A model generated the notes under the pieces. It ran no database searches. It had not been told where the DNA came from and saw only the letters and a list, made by a program, of their open reading frames with translations. Positions 17,888 to 26,823 of a stretch of DNA of 64,000 nucleotides are shown one piece after another. Made by a program: the position numbers and the translations under genes. Each line of letters begins with the position of its first letter. The first letter of the stretch is position 1. Source of the DNA: Diaphorobacter sp. HDW4A (GTDB lineage: Bacteria; Pseudomonadota; Gammaproteobacteria; Burkholderiales; Burkholderiaceae_C); the NCBI RefSeq assembly GCF_011305995.1, contig NZ_CP049910.1, positions 3,162,001-3,226,000 of the forward strand. Reading direction: 5' to 3'.

Positions 17888-19138
17888 TCACTGCTTGCGT
17901 GCCGACGGGCAGGCCGACTCGCTCAAGGGCACGAACGCCTTGTCCGCCGGAACCATGCTGATTACCTTGTAGTAGTCCCACGGCGCCTTGGATTCCTCGG
18001 GTGATTTCACTTGGAACAGATACATGTCGTGCACCATCATTCCGTCCTCGCGCAGCTTGCCGTTCTTGGTCAGTACGTCCTGCACGGGAAGCTCGCGCAT
18101 CTTCACCATCACGGCGGAGGATTCCGTCGTTCCCGCCGCCTCGACGGCTTTGAGGTAGTGCCGAACGGAGGAATACGCGCCGGTCTGGCTCATGTTGGGC
18201 ATGGCGTTGACCTTGGTGAAATACTTTTTCGAGAACGCGCGCGTCTCGTCGTTCAGGTCCCAGTAGAACGCCTCGGACAGCAACATGCCTTGCGCGGTTT
18301 TGAGGCCGAGCGAGTGCACGTCGTTGATGTACATGAGCAGCGAGGCGAGCCTCTGCTTGCTGTCCGGCTTGATGCCGAATTCGCGCGCCGCTTTGATCGA
18401 ATTGACCAGATCGTTGCCGAAGTTGGCGAGCCCCACGACATCGGCCTTGCTGCTCTGCGCCTGCACGACGGCGGAGGAAAAATCGGTGCCGTTCAATGGA
18501 TGCTTGGCCTCGCCGATGACCTTGCCGCCCACCGTCGCTATCGCCTGCGTGGTGGCGCGCACAACATCCTGCCCGCCGGAATAATCTGCCGCGATGAAGA
18601 ACCAGTTCTTGCCGATGCGCTCGGCCGCCGCCTTGCCCACGGTGTTTGCGAGCGCGTAGGAGTTGTACGCCCAGTGCGCCACCGTTGGGCCGCACATGTC
18701 TCCAGTGATGCGGTCGCTGGCCGGGCCGCTCATCACGAGAATCCGGTTCTTTTCCTTGGCGATATTGAGCACCGCCAGCGCGGCGGCCGAACCGCCCACG
18801 TCCTGAATCGCATCCACGCCGTTGTCATACCATTCGCGCGCCTTGGCCGCCGCCGTGTCAGCCTTGCTTTGATGATCGAACGTGAGCAGTTCGATCTTGC
18901 GCCCGAGCACCTTTCCGCCCCGCTCGTCAATGGCCATCTGCGCGGCGGTGATGCTGCCCTTGCCAGTGATAGCGGAGTAGACGCCTGACTGATCGACGAT
19001 CATGCCGATGCGCACGGGTTGCGTGGACGGCGTGATTTGAGCGTGTGCCTGTAGACCGACTGCGGACAGCAGCGCGGTACATGCTGTCATGCACCAATGG
19101 GGAGGCGCATGGCGTTTGCCATTCTTCGGATTCGTCAT
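17888..19138 (-). CDS. ABC-type substrate-binding protein, branched-chain amino acid family (Peripla_BP_6)
   Basis: A 416-residue periplasmic binding protein. The signal peptide ends near QAHA|QITP, and the mature part reads VRIGMIVDQSGVYSAITGKG, the usual first strand of the LivJ-like family, with DERGG and ADYSGGQD blocks. A perfect AAGGAGA site precedes the ATG. In Comamonadaceae such proteins often bind aromatic acids or related carboxylates. No LivHMGF permease or ATPase genes are nearby, so its transporter must be encoded elsewhere. Confidence 0.92.
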   Translation of the reverse strand: MTNPKNGKRHAPPHWCMTACTALLSAVGLQAHAQITPSTQPVRIGMIVDQSGVYSAITGKGSITAAQMAIDERGGKVLGRKIELLTFDHQSKADTAAAKAREWYDNGVDAIQDVGGSAAALAVLNIAKEKNRILVMSGPASDRITGDMCGPTVAHWAYNSYALANTVGKAAAERIGKNWFFIAADYSGGQDVVRATTQAIATVGGKVIGEAKHPLNGTDFSSAVVQAQSSKADVVGLANFGNDLVNSIKAAREFGIKPDSKQRLASLLMYINDVHSLGLKTAQGMLLSEAFYWDLNDETRAFSKKYFTKVNAMPNMSQTGAYSSVRHYLKAVEAAGTTESSAVMVKMRELPVQDVLTKNGKLREDGMMVHDMYLFQVKSPEESKAPWDYYKVISMVPADKAFVPLSESACPSARKQ

Positions 19139-19192
19139 GTTGTCTCCTTGATTTCTGGATAGGTTCGCTCACGGAATCTCTACAAACACCCA

Positions 19193-20248
19193 CTACACGT
19201 TCAGCACTCTGGATTCCCGAATCATCTTGTGCCAACGCTGGCGCTCGTGCTGCAGAAACGCCTCGTATTCAGCCGGACCGTGCCCGGTCACAGTCACGCC
19301 CTGTTTCTCCAATTGCGGACGCACCTCGGCACTCAACACCTGTTTGACGGTGACCTGCCCCAGCCGGTCGACGATGGCCTGCGGAGTCTTGTGATGCACG
19401 AAGAAGCCGTTCCAGATGGGCGCGGCGAAGCCGGGATAGCCCAGCTCGGCGACCGTCGGAATTTCAGGCCATGAGCTCATGCGTCGCTCGCTGATCGTCG
19501 CCAGCACGCGCAACTTGCCCGCCTGCACCTGCGCGCGCGTGAACAGCGCAGTCATCATCCCCACATCGATACGGCGCTCGAGAAGATCCGGCAGTGCCGG
19601 TGCCTCGCCCTTGTAGGGCGCGTGGATCATCTCGACACCACTCAGCTTCGAGAGATATTCCATCGCCACATGCAGCGGCCCGAGAGGCCCGGTGGACATG
19701 TAGCGCACCTCGCCACGGCGCTTCTTCGCATCGACAAGCAAATCACCCAGCGTCTGATACGGACTGTCGCTGGCGACCGCTAGCACGTAGTCCACATTGC
19801 AGATCGACGCGACCGCCGCAAAGTCTCTCTGCGGCCTGTAGGCGAGATCCGGCATGGTGTGCTCCAGCACGATGTTGGTGCCCACGCCACCCATGAGAAT
19901 GCTGTAGCCATCCGCCTCGCCCTTGGCGACGCTGGTGGCACCGATGGCCCCGGCCGCGCCCACCTTGTTGTCGACGATGACCGGCTGAGCGAGCGGTCCC
20001 TCAAGCACCTTGGCCAACAACCGACCGAGTACGTCGGTCGCACCACCAGCCGCAAACGGCACGACCAGTTTCACCGGCTTCGATGGATAGGCCTTGTCGG
20101 CCCAGGCCACGCCGTGGGCGAGCAGACTGGAACACATCGCGCCCGCTCCAACGATACCTGCCTTTGTCATCCAATGGCGCCGTGATGCATTCACGTCCTC
20201 GCGCACCGATCGATCTGCGCCCATCTCTTCTCGCTTGTGTACTTGCAT
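19193..20248 (-). CDS. Bug/TctC-family tripartite tricarboxylate binding protein
   Basis: A 351-residue periplasmic receptor of the Bug family. The mature domain starts YPSKPVKLVVPFAAGGATD, the signature of the family, with GAAGAIGATSVAK in the ligand-binding loop. The N terminus is long (about 50 residues) and includes SRRHWMTKAG before the hydrophobic helix, which could be read as a twin-arginine signal. AAAGGAGA precedes the ATG. The TctA/TctB membrane partners are absent here; orphan Bug proteins are common in this bacterial family. Confidence 0.92.
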   Translation of the reverse strand: MQVHKREEMGADRSVREDVNASRRHWMTKAGIVGAGAMCSSLLAHGVAWADKAYPSKPVKLVVPFAAGGATDVLGRLLAKVLEGPLAQPVIVDNKVGAAGAIGATSVAKGEADGYSILMGGVGTNIVLEHTMPDLAYRPQRDFAAVASICNVDYVLAVASDSPYQTLGDLLVDAKKRRGEVRYMSTGPLGPLHVAMEYLSKLSGVEMIHAPYKGEAPALPDLLERRIDVGMMTALFTRAQVQAGKLRVLATISERRMSSWPEIPTVAELGYPGFAAPIWNGFFVHHKTPQAIVDRLGQVTVKQVLSAEVRPQLEKQGVTVTGHGPAEYEAFLQHERQRWHKMIRESRVLNV

Positions 20249-20283
20249 GACGCTGTCTCCTTTGATTGTTGGGGATTGCCTGA

Positions 20284-21018
20284 CTACAGTCGGGTCGCAC
20301 TGATGGTCAGACCTCCATCGATGTGCAGCGTCTGCCCCGTGATGTAGCCCGACAGCGGGTGCAGCAGAAAAGCAATCGCGTGGGCAATCTCTTGCGGCTC
20401 TGACACCCGCTGCAACGGCACCGCTGCCAGCAACGCCTTGGTCTGCGCGGATTCCGGCGGGCTGGCTTGCTTGAACAGCTCAGTCGCGACCGGCCCCGGC
20501 GCGATGACGTTGACGGTGACATTGCTGCCTGCCAGCTCCAGCGCCCAGGTGCGACTCATACCGATCACCGCCGCCTTGCTGGCGCTATAGGCCGTGCGGT
20601 TGGGCTTGCCGAGCGCCGCGCGCGACGAGATGTTGACGACCCGGCCAATGCCCGCTGCCACCATCCCCGGCATCAGCGACTGCAGGCAGACCAGCGCCGC
20701 ATTGACGTTCACCGTCATCGCCTCGTTCATGTCAGCCACGCTGGTCTGTGCGATGTTGATGGTGTGCGCAAGCGCCGCGTTGTTCACGAGTCCGTAGAAC
20801 GGGGCTTCCCTCGCAAGCCCGTCCAGTACTTGCCGCGTGCTCTCGAGGTCCATAAGATCGCAGCACACGAATCGCTCATCCGCAGTCGCATCGCTTGGTC
20901 GGGTCCGCGCCAGACCGACCACGTCGTAGCCGCTGCTCGCCAAATAGCGCATGGTGGCGCGACCAATGCCACGACTCGCACCGGTCACCAGCACGCGTTG
21001 ATTCGATTTCGGGTTCAT
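20284..21018 (-). CDS. Short-chain dehydrogenase/reductase
   Basis: A 244-residue SDR. TGASRGIG at 12-19 binds NAD(P), and Ser131, Tyr144 and Lys148 (AYSASKAA) form the catalytic triad. GPVATELF and the C-terminal YITGQTLHIDGG fit the FabG-like classical SDRs. In an operon with a CoA ligase and an acyl-CoA dehydrogenase it may oxidise a 3-hydroxyacyl-CoA. The ATG overlaps the upstream stop (ATGA). Upstream in-frame readings lie antisense within the dehydrogenase gene and are not used. Confidence 0.9.
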   Translation of the reverse strand: MNPKSNQRVLVTGASRGIGRATMRYLASSGYDVVGLARTRPSDATADERFVCCDLMDLESTRQVLDGLAREAPFYGLVNNAALAHTINIAQTSVADMNEAMTVNVNAALVCLQSLMPGMVAAGIGRVVNISSRAALGKPNRTAYSASKAAVIGMSRTWALELAGSNVTVNVIAPGPVATELFKQASPPESAQTKALLAAVPLQRVSEPQEIAHAIAFLLHPLSGYITGQTLHIDGGLTISATRL

Positions 21019-22196
21019 GCAACACCTCGCAGCCATTGACGACCAATGATGGATTTCTGCACCTCTGTGGCGCCCTCGTAGATGCGCATCGGGCGGATCT
21101 CGCGATACAGCCGCTCCACCACCGTGCCGCAGGTGATGCCCAGCCCGCCCCACAACTGCACCGCTGCATCCACTACCTGGAATCCCGCCTCCGTGCCCTG
21201 CATCTTGGCCATGGCCGCCTCGGTGGAAATGCGCACACGGCGCACATCGCGCATCCACGCGGCCTTGTGCACCAGAAGCCGCGCGGCTTCGAGCTGCGTC
21301 GCCATGTCCGCCACCTTGTGGCGCACGGTGTCCATCTCCGACATGGCGCGGCCGTACAACTGCCGTGTGGTGACACGCGCCACGGTTTCATCGAGTGCAC
21401 GCTGCCCGATACCCAGTGCCGCCGCGCCCACCGAACTGCGAAACACATCGAGCACCGACATCGCCACCTTGAATCCATCTCCCGGTGCGCCGATGAGCCG
21501 GTTGGCCGGAACCCGGCAGCCCTCAAAATGGATCTCCGCGAGCGGATGCGGCGCGATGACGTCGATCTGGCGATAGATGATCAACCCCGGTGTGTCCGCA
21601 TCCACAAGCAGTGCGGACAGCGCCCCTGCACCCTTGCCCTCCTCGGTGCGCGCCAGCACCAGATAGAAGTCCGCAATGCCGCCGTTCGATATGTAGGATT
21701 TCGCACCGTTGATCACGTATTCATGACCATCGAGCCGCGCGCTCGTGCGGGTGGATGCGACATCCGATCCCCCGTCCGGCTCGGTCACAGCGAAAGCCGC
21801 CACCTTTTCACCACTCGCGCAGGCACGCACATATGAAGTCACCACCTCCGGGTCGCCCTTCTGCCACAGCGCCGCAGAGCCTATGCCCTGCATGCTGAAC
21901 ACAAAATCGGCCAGCGGTGCGTAGTAGGCCAGGCACTCGCGCACCAGACAGATCGAGCGCAGATCCACCCCGGGCTCGCCTGCTTCCACCGGCAATGCGT
22001 TGGGCACGGCGAGGTCCAGAATTCCCTCGGCCGCCAGCGACTCCAGCCAATACGCGCATTGCGCATTGAGGCTCGCTTCGGATTCGTCCTGCAACACGGG
22101 GCGATTGCGAGCGATCCAGCGGTTGAGTGCGGCCACCACATCGGCATGCCGCTCCGAGAAGAATGGGATATCAGGCAAAGACCAATGCGGTTTCAC
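21015..22196 (-). CDS. Acyl-CoA dehydrogenase
   Basis: A 393-residue FAD-dependent acyl-CoA dehydrogenase. AFAVTEPDGGSD (about 134-145) is the first family signature, and RIYEGATEVQ holds the catalytic Glu374 in the usual C-terminal position. It should introduce a double bond into the CoA thioester made by the ligase encoded upstream. The start is a GTG at 22196 overlapping the ligase stop as GTGA; a longer reading runs into the ligase gene and is rejected. Confidence 0.92.
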   Translation of the reverse strand: MKPHWSLPDIPFFSERHADVVAALNRWIARNRPVLQDESEASLNAQCAYWLESLAAEGILDLAVPNALPVEAGEPGVDLRSICLVRECLAYYAPLADFVFSMQGIGSAALWQKGDPEVVTSYVRACASGEKVAAFAVTEPDGGSDVASTRTSARLDGHEYVINGAKSYISNGGIADFYLVLARTEEGKGAGALSALLVDADTPGLIIYRQIDVIAPHPLAEIHFEGCRVPANRLIGAPGDGFKVAMSVLDVFRSSVGAAALGIGQRALDETVARVTTRQLYGRAMSEMDTVRHKVADMATQLEAARLLVHKAAWMRDVRRVRISTEAAMAKMQGTEAGFQVVDAAVQLWGGLGITCGTVVERLYREIRPMRIYEGATEVQKSIIGRQWLRGVA

Positions 22197-23836
22197 GTCG
22201 TGCTCTCCTTGTCCAGCATCGACTGCGCCAGATCGCGCAGCTCGTTGCGTTTGACCTTCTTGCCGTTGGGGCCCATCGTGTAGGGGAAACCTTCCATGCG
22301 GATGATTCGTATCGGCACCTTGTATTTGGCGATCTGGCGCAGCAGCTGATCCTTGATGAGCGCCTCGTCGACCACCTGCGTGCCATCCACAATGACAAAG
22401 GCCACTGGCCGAGAACTGCCCGCCGCCTGCACGGCTACCACCTGGCAAGCACTCGCACCACTGACCGCGAGAACCGCCTCTTCAATCTCCGCCGGGTTGA
22501 CGAGAAACCCGCCGATGCGCAGCACATCCCCCAACCGCGAGATGTGCGTGAACCCGCCATCACCGTTGACATAGCCAAGATCACCCGAGCGCAGGAATCC
22601 ATCGTCGGTGAACGCATTCGCAGTCGCCTCCGGGTTGCCGAGGTATTCCTTCATCATGTAGGGCCCGCGAAACTCCAGCTCCCCGGGCTCCATGGTTGCG
22701 CAGACCGTGCCCGTCTCCAGATTGCGCGCGCGCACCTGCACGCTGGCGGTAACGGGAATGCCACCGGACTGCGCGCGGCGCGGCAACTCGGCATTCACGG
22801 CCTGATGCGCAAACAGCGCAAAAATCTCGCTCATGCCAAAGCAGCCCACCATGCGCATGCCCAAGCCCTGTGCCCGCGCTGGCAGCTCGTCCAGACCCGG
22901 CACGAAATTGGCGTGGCCCACGAACTTGAGGGCGCGCGGCCGCCAGTCGTCTGGCAAGGGAGCAATCAGCTTTTCCACCATGTCGTTGGTGCCGAACATG
23001 TGGGTGATCGGTTGCTCGCTCAATGCCCTAGCGGCCAATGCTGGTTCGAACATTTCGTGCAAAACAAGCGTGGCACCTGCCGCCAGAGTCATCATGGCCG
23101 CGGTGTAGCCAAACGCGCCGCACATCGGCAACGCGAGCAAGGTGCGGTCGCCCGCTTGCACATCGAAGCCCGGTGCTACGTCCTGCACATGCAACGCGAT
23201 ATTGCTTTGCGCATGCACGATGAGCTTGGGCAGGCTGGTGGTGCCCGATGAGGACAGGATGATGCAGGGCCAACCGGACAGGTCCGGCTTCACTTCACTA
23301 CCCTCTGGTGATGCATGCATCAACGTATTCCAATCACTCCAGACCGGCGCAGCCCGTGTGTCATTCGGCCGACTCCGTGCCATCTGTCCGAGCGAGTCAA
23401 CCGACGCGTCGAGCAACCAATGGAGCGAGCCCGCGTGCTGCTGCCATACCATCGAAAGCTGGTTCTCGTCGCTTGCGTTCGGTCCAGCGCTGGATGCTCC
23501 CGCATCGACGATGCGCCGGTCAAACGCCAGCGCCTTGGCGCCCGAGCGATCAATGAAGCTTGCGATCTCTTTCACCCCCAGCTTGAGATTGAGGCTGAGC
23601 GTGCTCACGCCCAATGATGCGCACGCAAGATGGAGCACGAGCCATCGCGGCGTGTTGGGCAACCAGATGCCCAGCACATCCCCGGCGTGAAGCCCCTGAT
23701 TGCGCAAGCCTTGCGCGACGCTTTCGATCTGTTCCCGCAGTTGCGCATAGCTCAGCCGCAGTTCACCGAACTCCAGCGCAATGGATTCAGCAGGCGTGCG
23801 AGCCAGCAACTCGCAGAGCATGGTTGGTTGATTCAT
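22193..23836 (-). CDS. AMP-dependent acyl/aryl-CoA synthetase
   Basis: A 547-residue ligase of the ANL superfamily. ILSSSGTTSLPKLIVHAQ (about 193-210) is the P-loop-like core, FLRSGDLGY follows in the hinge region, and the C-terminal GPNGKKVKRNEL carries the catalytic lysine. The start ATG at 23836 has AAGGGG a few bases upstream. It forms the CoA thioester that the dehydrogenase and SDR would process. Neither a phenolic nor an aliphatic substrate can be excluded. Confidence 0.92.
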   Translation of the reverse strand: MNQPTMLCELLARTPAESIALEFGELRLSYAQLREQIESVAQGLRNQGLHAGDVLGIWLPNTPRWLVLHLACASLGVSTLSLNLKLGVKEIASFIDRSGAKALAFDRRIVDAGASSAGPNASDENQLSMVWQQHAGSLHWLLDASVDSLGQMARSRPNDTRAAPVWSDWNTLMHASPEGSEVKPDLSGWPCIILSSSGTTSLPKLIVHAQSNIALHVQDVAPGFDVQAGDRTLLALPMCGAFGYTAAMMTLAAGATLVLHEMFEPALAARALSEQPITHMFGTNDMVEKLIAPLPDDWRPRALKFVGHANFVPGLDELPARAQGLGMRMVGCFGMSEIFALFAHQAVNAELPRRAQSGGIPVTASVQVRARNLETGTVCATMEPGELEFRGPYMMKEYLGNPEATANAFTDDGFLRSGDLGYVNGDGGFTHISRLGDVLRIGGFLVNPAEIEEAVLAVSGASACQVVAVQAAGSSRPVAFVIVDGTQVVDEALIKDQLLRQIAKYKVPIRIIRMEGFPYTMGPNGKKVKRNELRDLAQSMLDKESTT

Positions 23837-23846
23837 CCCTGCCCCT

Positions 23847-24929
23847 TCACACGGTGGCCACGGGAGTGAGCGGCGAACCCACCGCACCCGGCAAACGCAG
23901 CGCGGGCGCCGTGAGCATGAAGCGATAGCGCCCGGCAGCCTCCAGCCATTGCGCGAGTTCATGCAAATACCACAGCTCGCCAAACGGCATGCCGAGCTTG
24001 AAAAGACACAACTCGTGCAATGGCAAAAATGCACAGTTCCCATCCACCGGACGGCCGGGCACGGACTCCACGCCGTAGTTGTCCGCCACCAGACTGGCGG
24101 CCTCGCTATCGATCACCCATTGCTGCAGTTCCGGATCGCGGCCATCCAGCACGGCGCAGGTGGTCTCCGGCATGTCGGCCTTGGGCTGCCTGTTGCAGGC
24201 GATCAGCAAATCGCTGAAGCCGGTATAGAACGCGACAACATCCCCCTTGCTCACCTCGATGCCATCCTGCCGGAGCACGTCCTTGAGCATGCGTCCGGTC
24301 ACCAGCGTGTGCCCGTCGCCGAAATGCCTGCGCAGATTGACCAGCACACCGCGCCCCTGAATCGCCTGCTCCGCCAGCCGCTCAACACCAAGCGCCAACG
24401 CGCGAGATTGCCCGTCCATGTCAGGCAGATCCTTGGGAGCCAGAATATCGATGCCTGCCTGAAAACCGTTGTAGTACACCAGCTCTTCGATGCCATCTTC
24501 ATTCACATCGAAATGGCTTCCCACATGCGACAGCGCATCCCACTGCGTCGAATACTGCAGATAGATCTGCGCGTAGTCGTCGCTGACCACATCGGTGTAA
24601 TTCGGATGCTCCTGCCTGAGTGCGAAATTCATGCCCGGCCCCAACGGTCGGCGCGACGGCTTGATGATCGGTGGATGACGACGGGGATTCAACGCATTGC
24701 CCCCCGGAAGATCCAATGGCAAGCTCAGACAGAAGCGCTTACCAGTCTGAATTTCCCGCGCTGCCTCGAGCACCTTGTCGGCCGTCAGAAAATTCAGCCG
24801 CCCCAGTTGATCATCCGGCCCGAAATCCCCCCAGTTGGATTGATCCGGTCGACGGGTCCAGCGAGGGGATCGGCCATCTCCCACCACGGGGGGGACATGG
24901 GGCAAGTGCACGGGACGGTAAGCGCTCAT
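23847..24929 (-). CDS. Cyclase-family (PF04199) metal-dependent hydrolase
   Basis: A 360-residue protein of the cyclase/kynurenine-formamidase-like family. The metal-binding motif is DALSHVGSHFD with His135, His139 and Asp141. It is longer than kynurenine formamidase or isatin hydrolase, with an N-terminal extension containing GDFGPDDQLGRLNFL. It is the first gene of the operon, so it may catalyse the first step, perhaps hydrolysis of an amide, lactam or lactone to give the acid used by the ligase. The ATG at 24929 has GGAG upstream and is preferred to a TTG five codons earlier. Confidence 0.85.
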   Translation of the reverse strand: MSAYRPVHLPHVPPVVGDGRSPRWTRRPDQSNWGDFGPDDQLGRLNFLTADKVLEAAREIQTGKRFCLSLPLDLPGGNALNPRRHPPIIKPSRRPLGPGMNFALRQEHPNYTDVVSDDYAQIYLQYSTQWDALSHVGSHFDVNEDGIEELVYYNGFQAGIDILAPKDLPDMDGQSRALALGVERLAEQAIQGRGVLVNLRRHFGDGHTLVTGRMLKDVLRQDGIEVSKGDVVAFYTGFSDLLIACNRQPKADMPETTCAVLDGRDPELQQWVIDSEAASLVADNYGVESVPGRPVDGNCAFLPLHELCLFKLGMPFGELWYLHELAQWLEAAGRYRFMLTAPALRLPGAVGSPLTPVATV

Positions 24930-25031
24930 GACAACTCCAGACAAAGCGTGAGACTGCGTCGCGATCCCAGCCTGCTGCGGCCTGGAACGTGATCGACGGG
25001 ATCGCTCAAACTATGAATGCGGAGACTTGCG
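24930..25031. promoter_or_regulatory. Divergent promoter region between the catabolic operon and its IclR regulator
   Basis: This 102-bp gap separates the minus-strand operon start (24929) from the plus-strand IclR start (25032). IclR proteins normally bind such shared regions. I cannot point to a clear palindromic operator. GGAG at 25021-25024 is the ribosome-binding site for the regulator. Confidence 0.6.
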
Positions 25032-25841
25032 ATGACAAAAATGGGCGGCACCAATGTTCACCATATGAACTCGGGGATTCCCGGAGCCCAGAGCCCGGCG
25101 AGGTTGGTGCAGGTGCTGCAGCTGGTGGCCGACCATCACGTGCCAGGCGTTTCCATCGCTGAACTCACCAACCTCTCGGGACTTGATCGATCCACCGCCA
25201 GACGCATGCTGATGGTGCTTGCGCTGACCGGCTTCGCCGCCAAGGACGCAGGCAGCGGCCGCTATCGGCTCGGTGTGCAGGCCATGCACACGGGCCTCGC
25301 GGCCATGGCCAAGCCACCCGTATTCGAGGCCTGCCAACCCGCCATGAAAAACATCGCGCGCCGCACCGGCGACTCGGTCTTCCTCATCATCCGCGTGGGC
25401 GACTTCGCACATTGCCTGCATGTGCAAATCGGCGACAAACCGCTGCACGCCCACAGTCTTATGACCGGCCAGATCCGCCTGCTCGGACAGGGCACCGCCA
25501 GCCTCGCACTCGCCGCCACGTTGAAAGATCGGGAACTCGCACAGATCCACGAACGCCGTCAGCTCGACTACGAAGCCGCAGGCATCAGCCTGCAACGCCT
25601 GATGGACATGGTGCAGCAGACCCGTGCGCTAGGTCACTCCGTCAGCAACAACCTGCTCACGACCGGCGCATCAGGCATAGGCGTACCCATCAAAGTCCAA
25701 TCCAGCCACAAAGCCGCCATCAGCGTCGCAGCAGACGCTGCACGCATGACGCCCAGACACCAGTCAATGGCGCTGGAGATTTTGAAAGCCGAGTTGGAGC
25801 AATCGGGGATTGTGGTGAGCAAGTATGGAAGCCTGCGTTAA
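25032..25841 (+). CDS. IclR-family transcriptional regulator
   Basis: A 269-residue regulator. Residues about 20-80 form the winged helix-turn-helix (SIAELTNLSGLDRSTARRML), and the rest is the IclR effector domain with conserved HAHSLMTGQIRLLG and TGASGIGVPI segments. It is transcribed away from the catabolic operon and most likely controls it in response to the substrate or an intermediate. The ATG at 25032 is chosen because GGAG lies seven bases upstream; an in-frame ATG at 25017 lacks such a site. Confidence 0.9.
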   Translation: MTKMGGTNVHHMNSGIPGAQSPARLVQVLQLVADHHVPGVSIAELTNLSGLDRSTARRMLMVLALTGFAAKDAGSGRYRLGVQAMHTGLAAMAKPPVFEACQPAMKNIARRTGDSVFLIIRVGDFAHCLHVQIGDKPLHAHSLMTGQIRLLGQGTASLALAATLKDRELAQIHERRQLDYEAAGISLQRLMDMVQQTRALGHSVSNNLLTTGASGIGVPIKVQSSHKAAISVAADAARMTPRHQSMALEILKAELEQSGIVVSKYGSLR

Positions 25842-26260
25842 TTAAGTAGGAAATATGCACGGAAGACATGTCGAACAACGGCCACCGCGCCTGAAGAAGA
25901 CCTTCACAATCACGCCAGATGTCATCACCCGTAGTTCAACACCGTAGACAGCTTCCAGACAGCGTTTCCACATGAGGGACGATGCACCGACGCCCACGTG
26001 GTCGAGCGTTCGAGTTGACAGGTTCAAATCACTTGGCATCACGGACACGGGGCGCACATGCCAATGCGATGCACAACGCAAATGACACGTAAACCGAGAC
26101 CCGACTACAGCGGCTGTTCGTTCAAGCGCAAGCAGTTATTCAAAGCACCATGCCACTTGTCATTCGCAGAAACAGAAAAGTCGGCTAACTGCTGGGGATT
26201 CTTTCTTCAAACGTATCTGTCATTTTTATGTCTGATTTACTATAGAAAAGCGATTTGATT
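25842..26260. other. Host-side intergenic region, no gene recognised
   Basis: About 420 bp between the IclR gene and the first att-like repeat. The only open frame of note is minus 25842-26081 (79 codons), which is Cys- and Arg-rich and matches nothing I know; it could be a scrap of an insertion sequence. The base composition turns AT-rich toward the repeat. Confidence 0.4.
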
Positions 26261-26382
26261 GGCGCGATTGGACTCGAACCAGTTCGGGACGCCTTGTAGA
26301 TCAACGCTCTAGAGGGAGCTAGCGGGAAAAACGCCCCCGATTTCCCCGTCTATCCCCAGATTTCTCCCACGAAAATCTCCCG
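26261..26382. repeat. att-like direct repeat, copy 1 (tRNA 3'-end-like)
   Basis: The first 54 bases are identical to 34062-34115, and similarity continues for about 70 more. Read on the minus strand the start of the unit gives GGTTCGAGTCCAATCGCGCC, which looks like the T-arm and acceptor strand of a tRNA, but no 5' half follows, so this is not a complete gene. It is best explained as the left attachment site of a prophage that used a tRNA gene. No CCA is encoded at this copy. Confidence 0.75.
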
Positions 26383-26823
26383 CCGATCACTTCGAAATCC
26401 GGGGACAAATTAGGCCATCTCCTGTGCCTCACCTTGGTTGCGTTTCGACTCATCGACAAGACCGATGTTGAATTCTTGACTCCGCACTGTAGGTTGTAAT
26501 ACCGCTGACTCTCCAGTTTGCGATTCTGTGCAAATTGAAGGCTCCGTACATCCAGCTGACGGTCAACAACAAGCACAAAGAAAGCATCGAGCGATGGTGT
26601 AGTCGAAGTGCGGCAACTTGGAAGTCAATGAAGCGCTCATTTCACCGAGTCATCATCTACTCAAGACTTCTATGAGCTGGCTGAGCTTCAGTCGTCTGAA
26701 GAGAGATCACTCAAAGAATTTTTGCTTCCCCGCGCAAATCCAGAGTGCTTTCTGAGACTCCCTATTGAACACGATCACCCAATGGACTACGCTCGTACGT
26801 CCCCAAAGAGAGGTTATTAGCTC
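26383..26823. other. Intergenic leader of the first Rhs gene
   Basis: About 440 bp with no credible gene. Open frames on the minus strand (26319-26576) mostly translate the att-like repeat. The stretch must hold the promoter of the Rhs gene; AGAGAGG lies about ten bases before its ATG. No clear -35/-10 pair or operator could be picked out. Confidence 0.4.

Noticed and set aside
25842..26081. 79-codon minus-strand frame
   Set aside because: Cys/Arg-rich with no family match; kept only as a remark on the intergenic region.
26261..26320. Complete tRNA gene on the minus strand
   Set aside because: The 3' T-arm and acceptor strand look right, but no matching 5' acceptor, D-arm or clean anticodon arm follows at either copy; treated as an att-type fragment.
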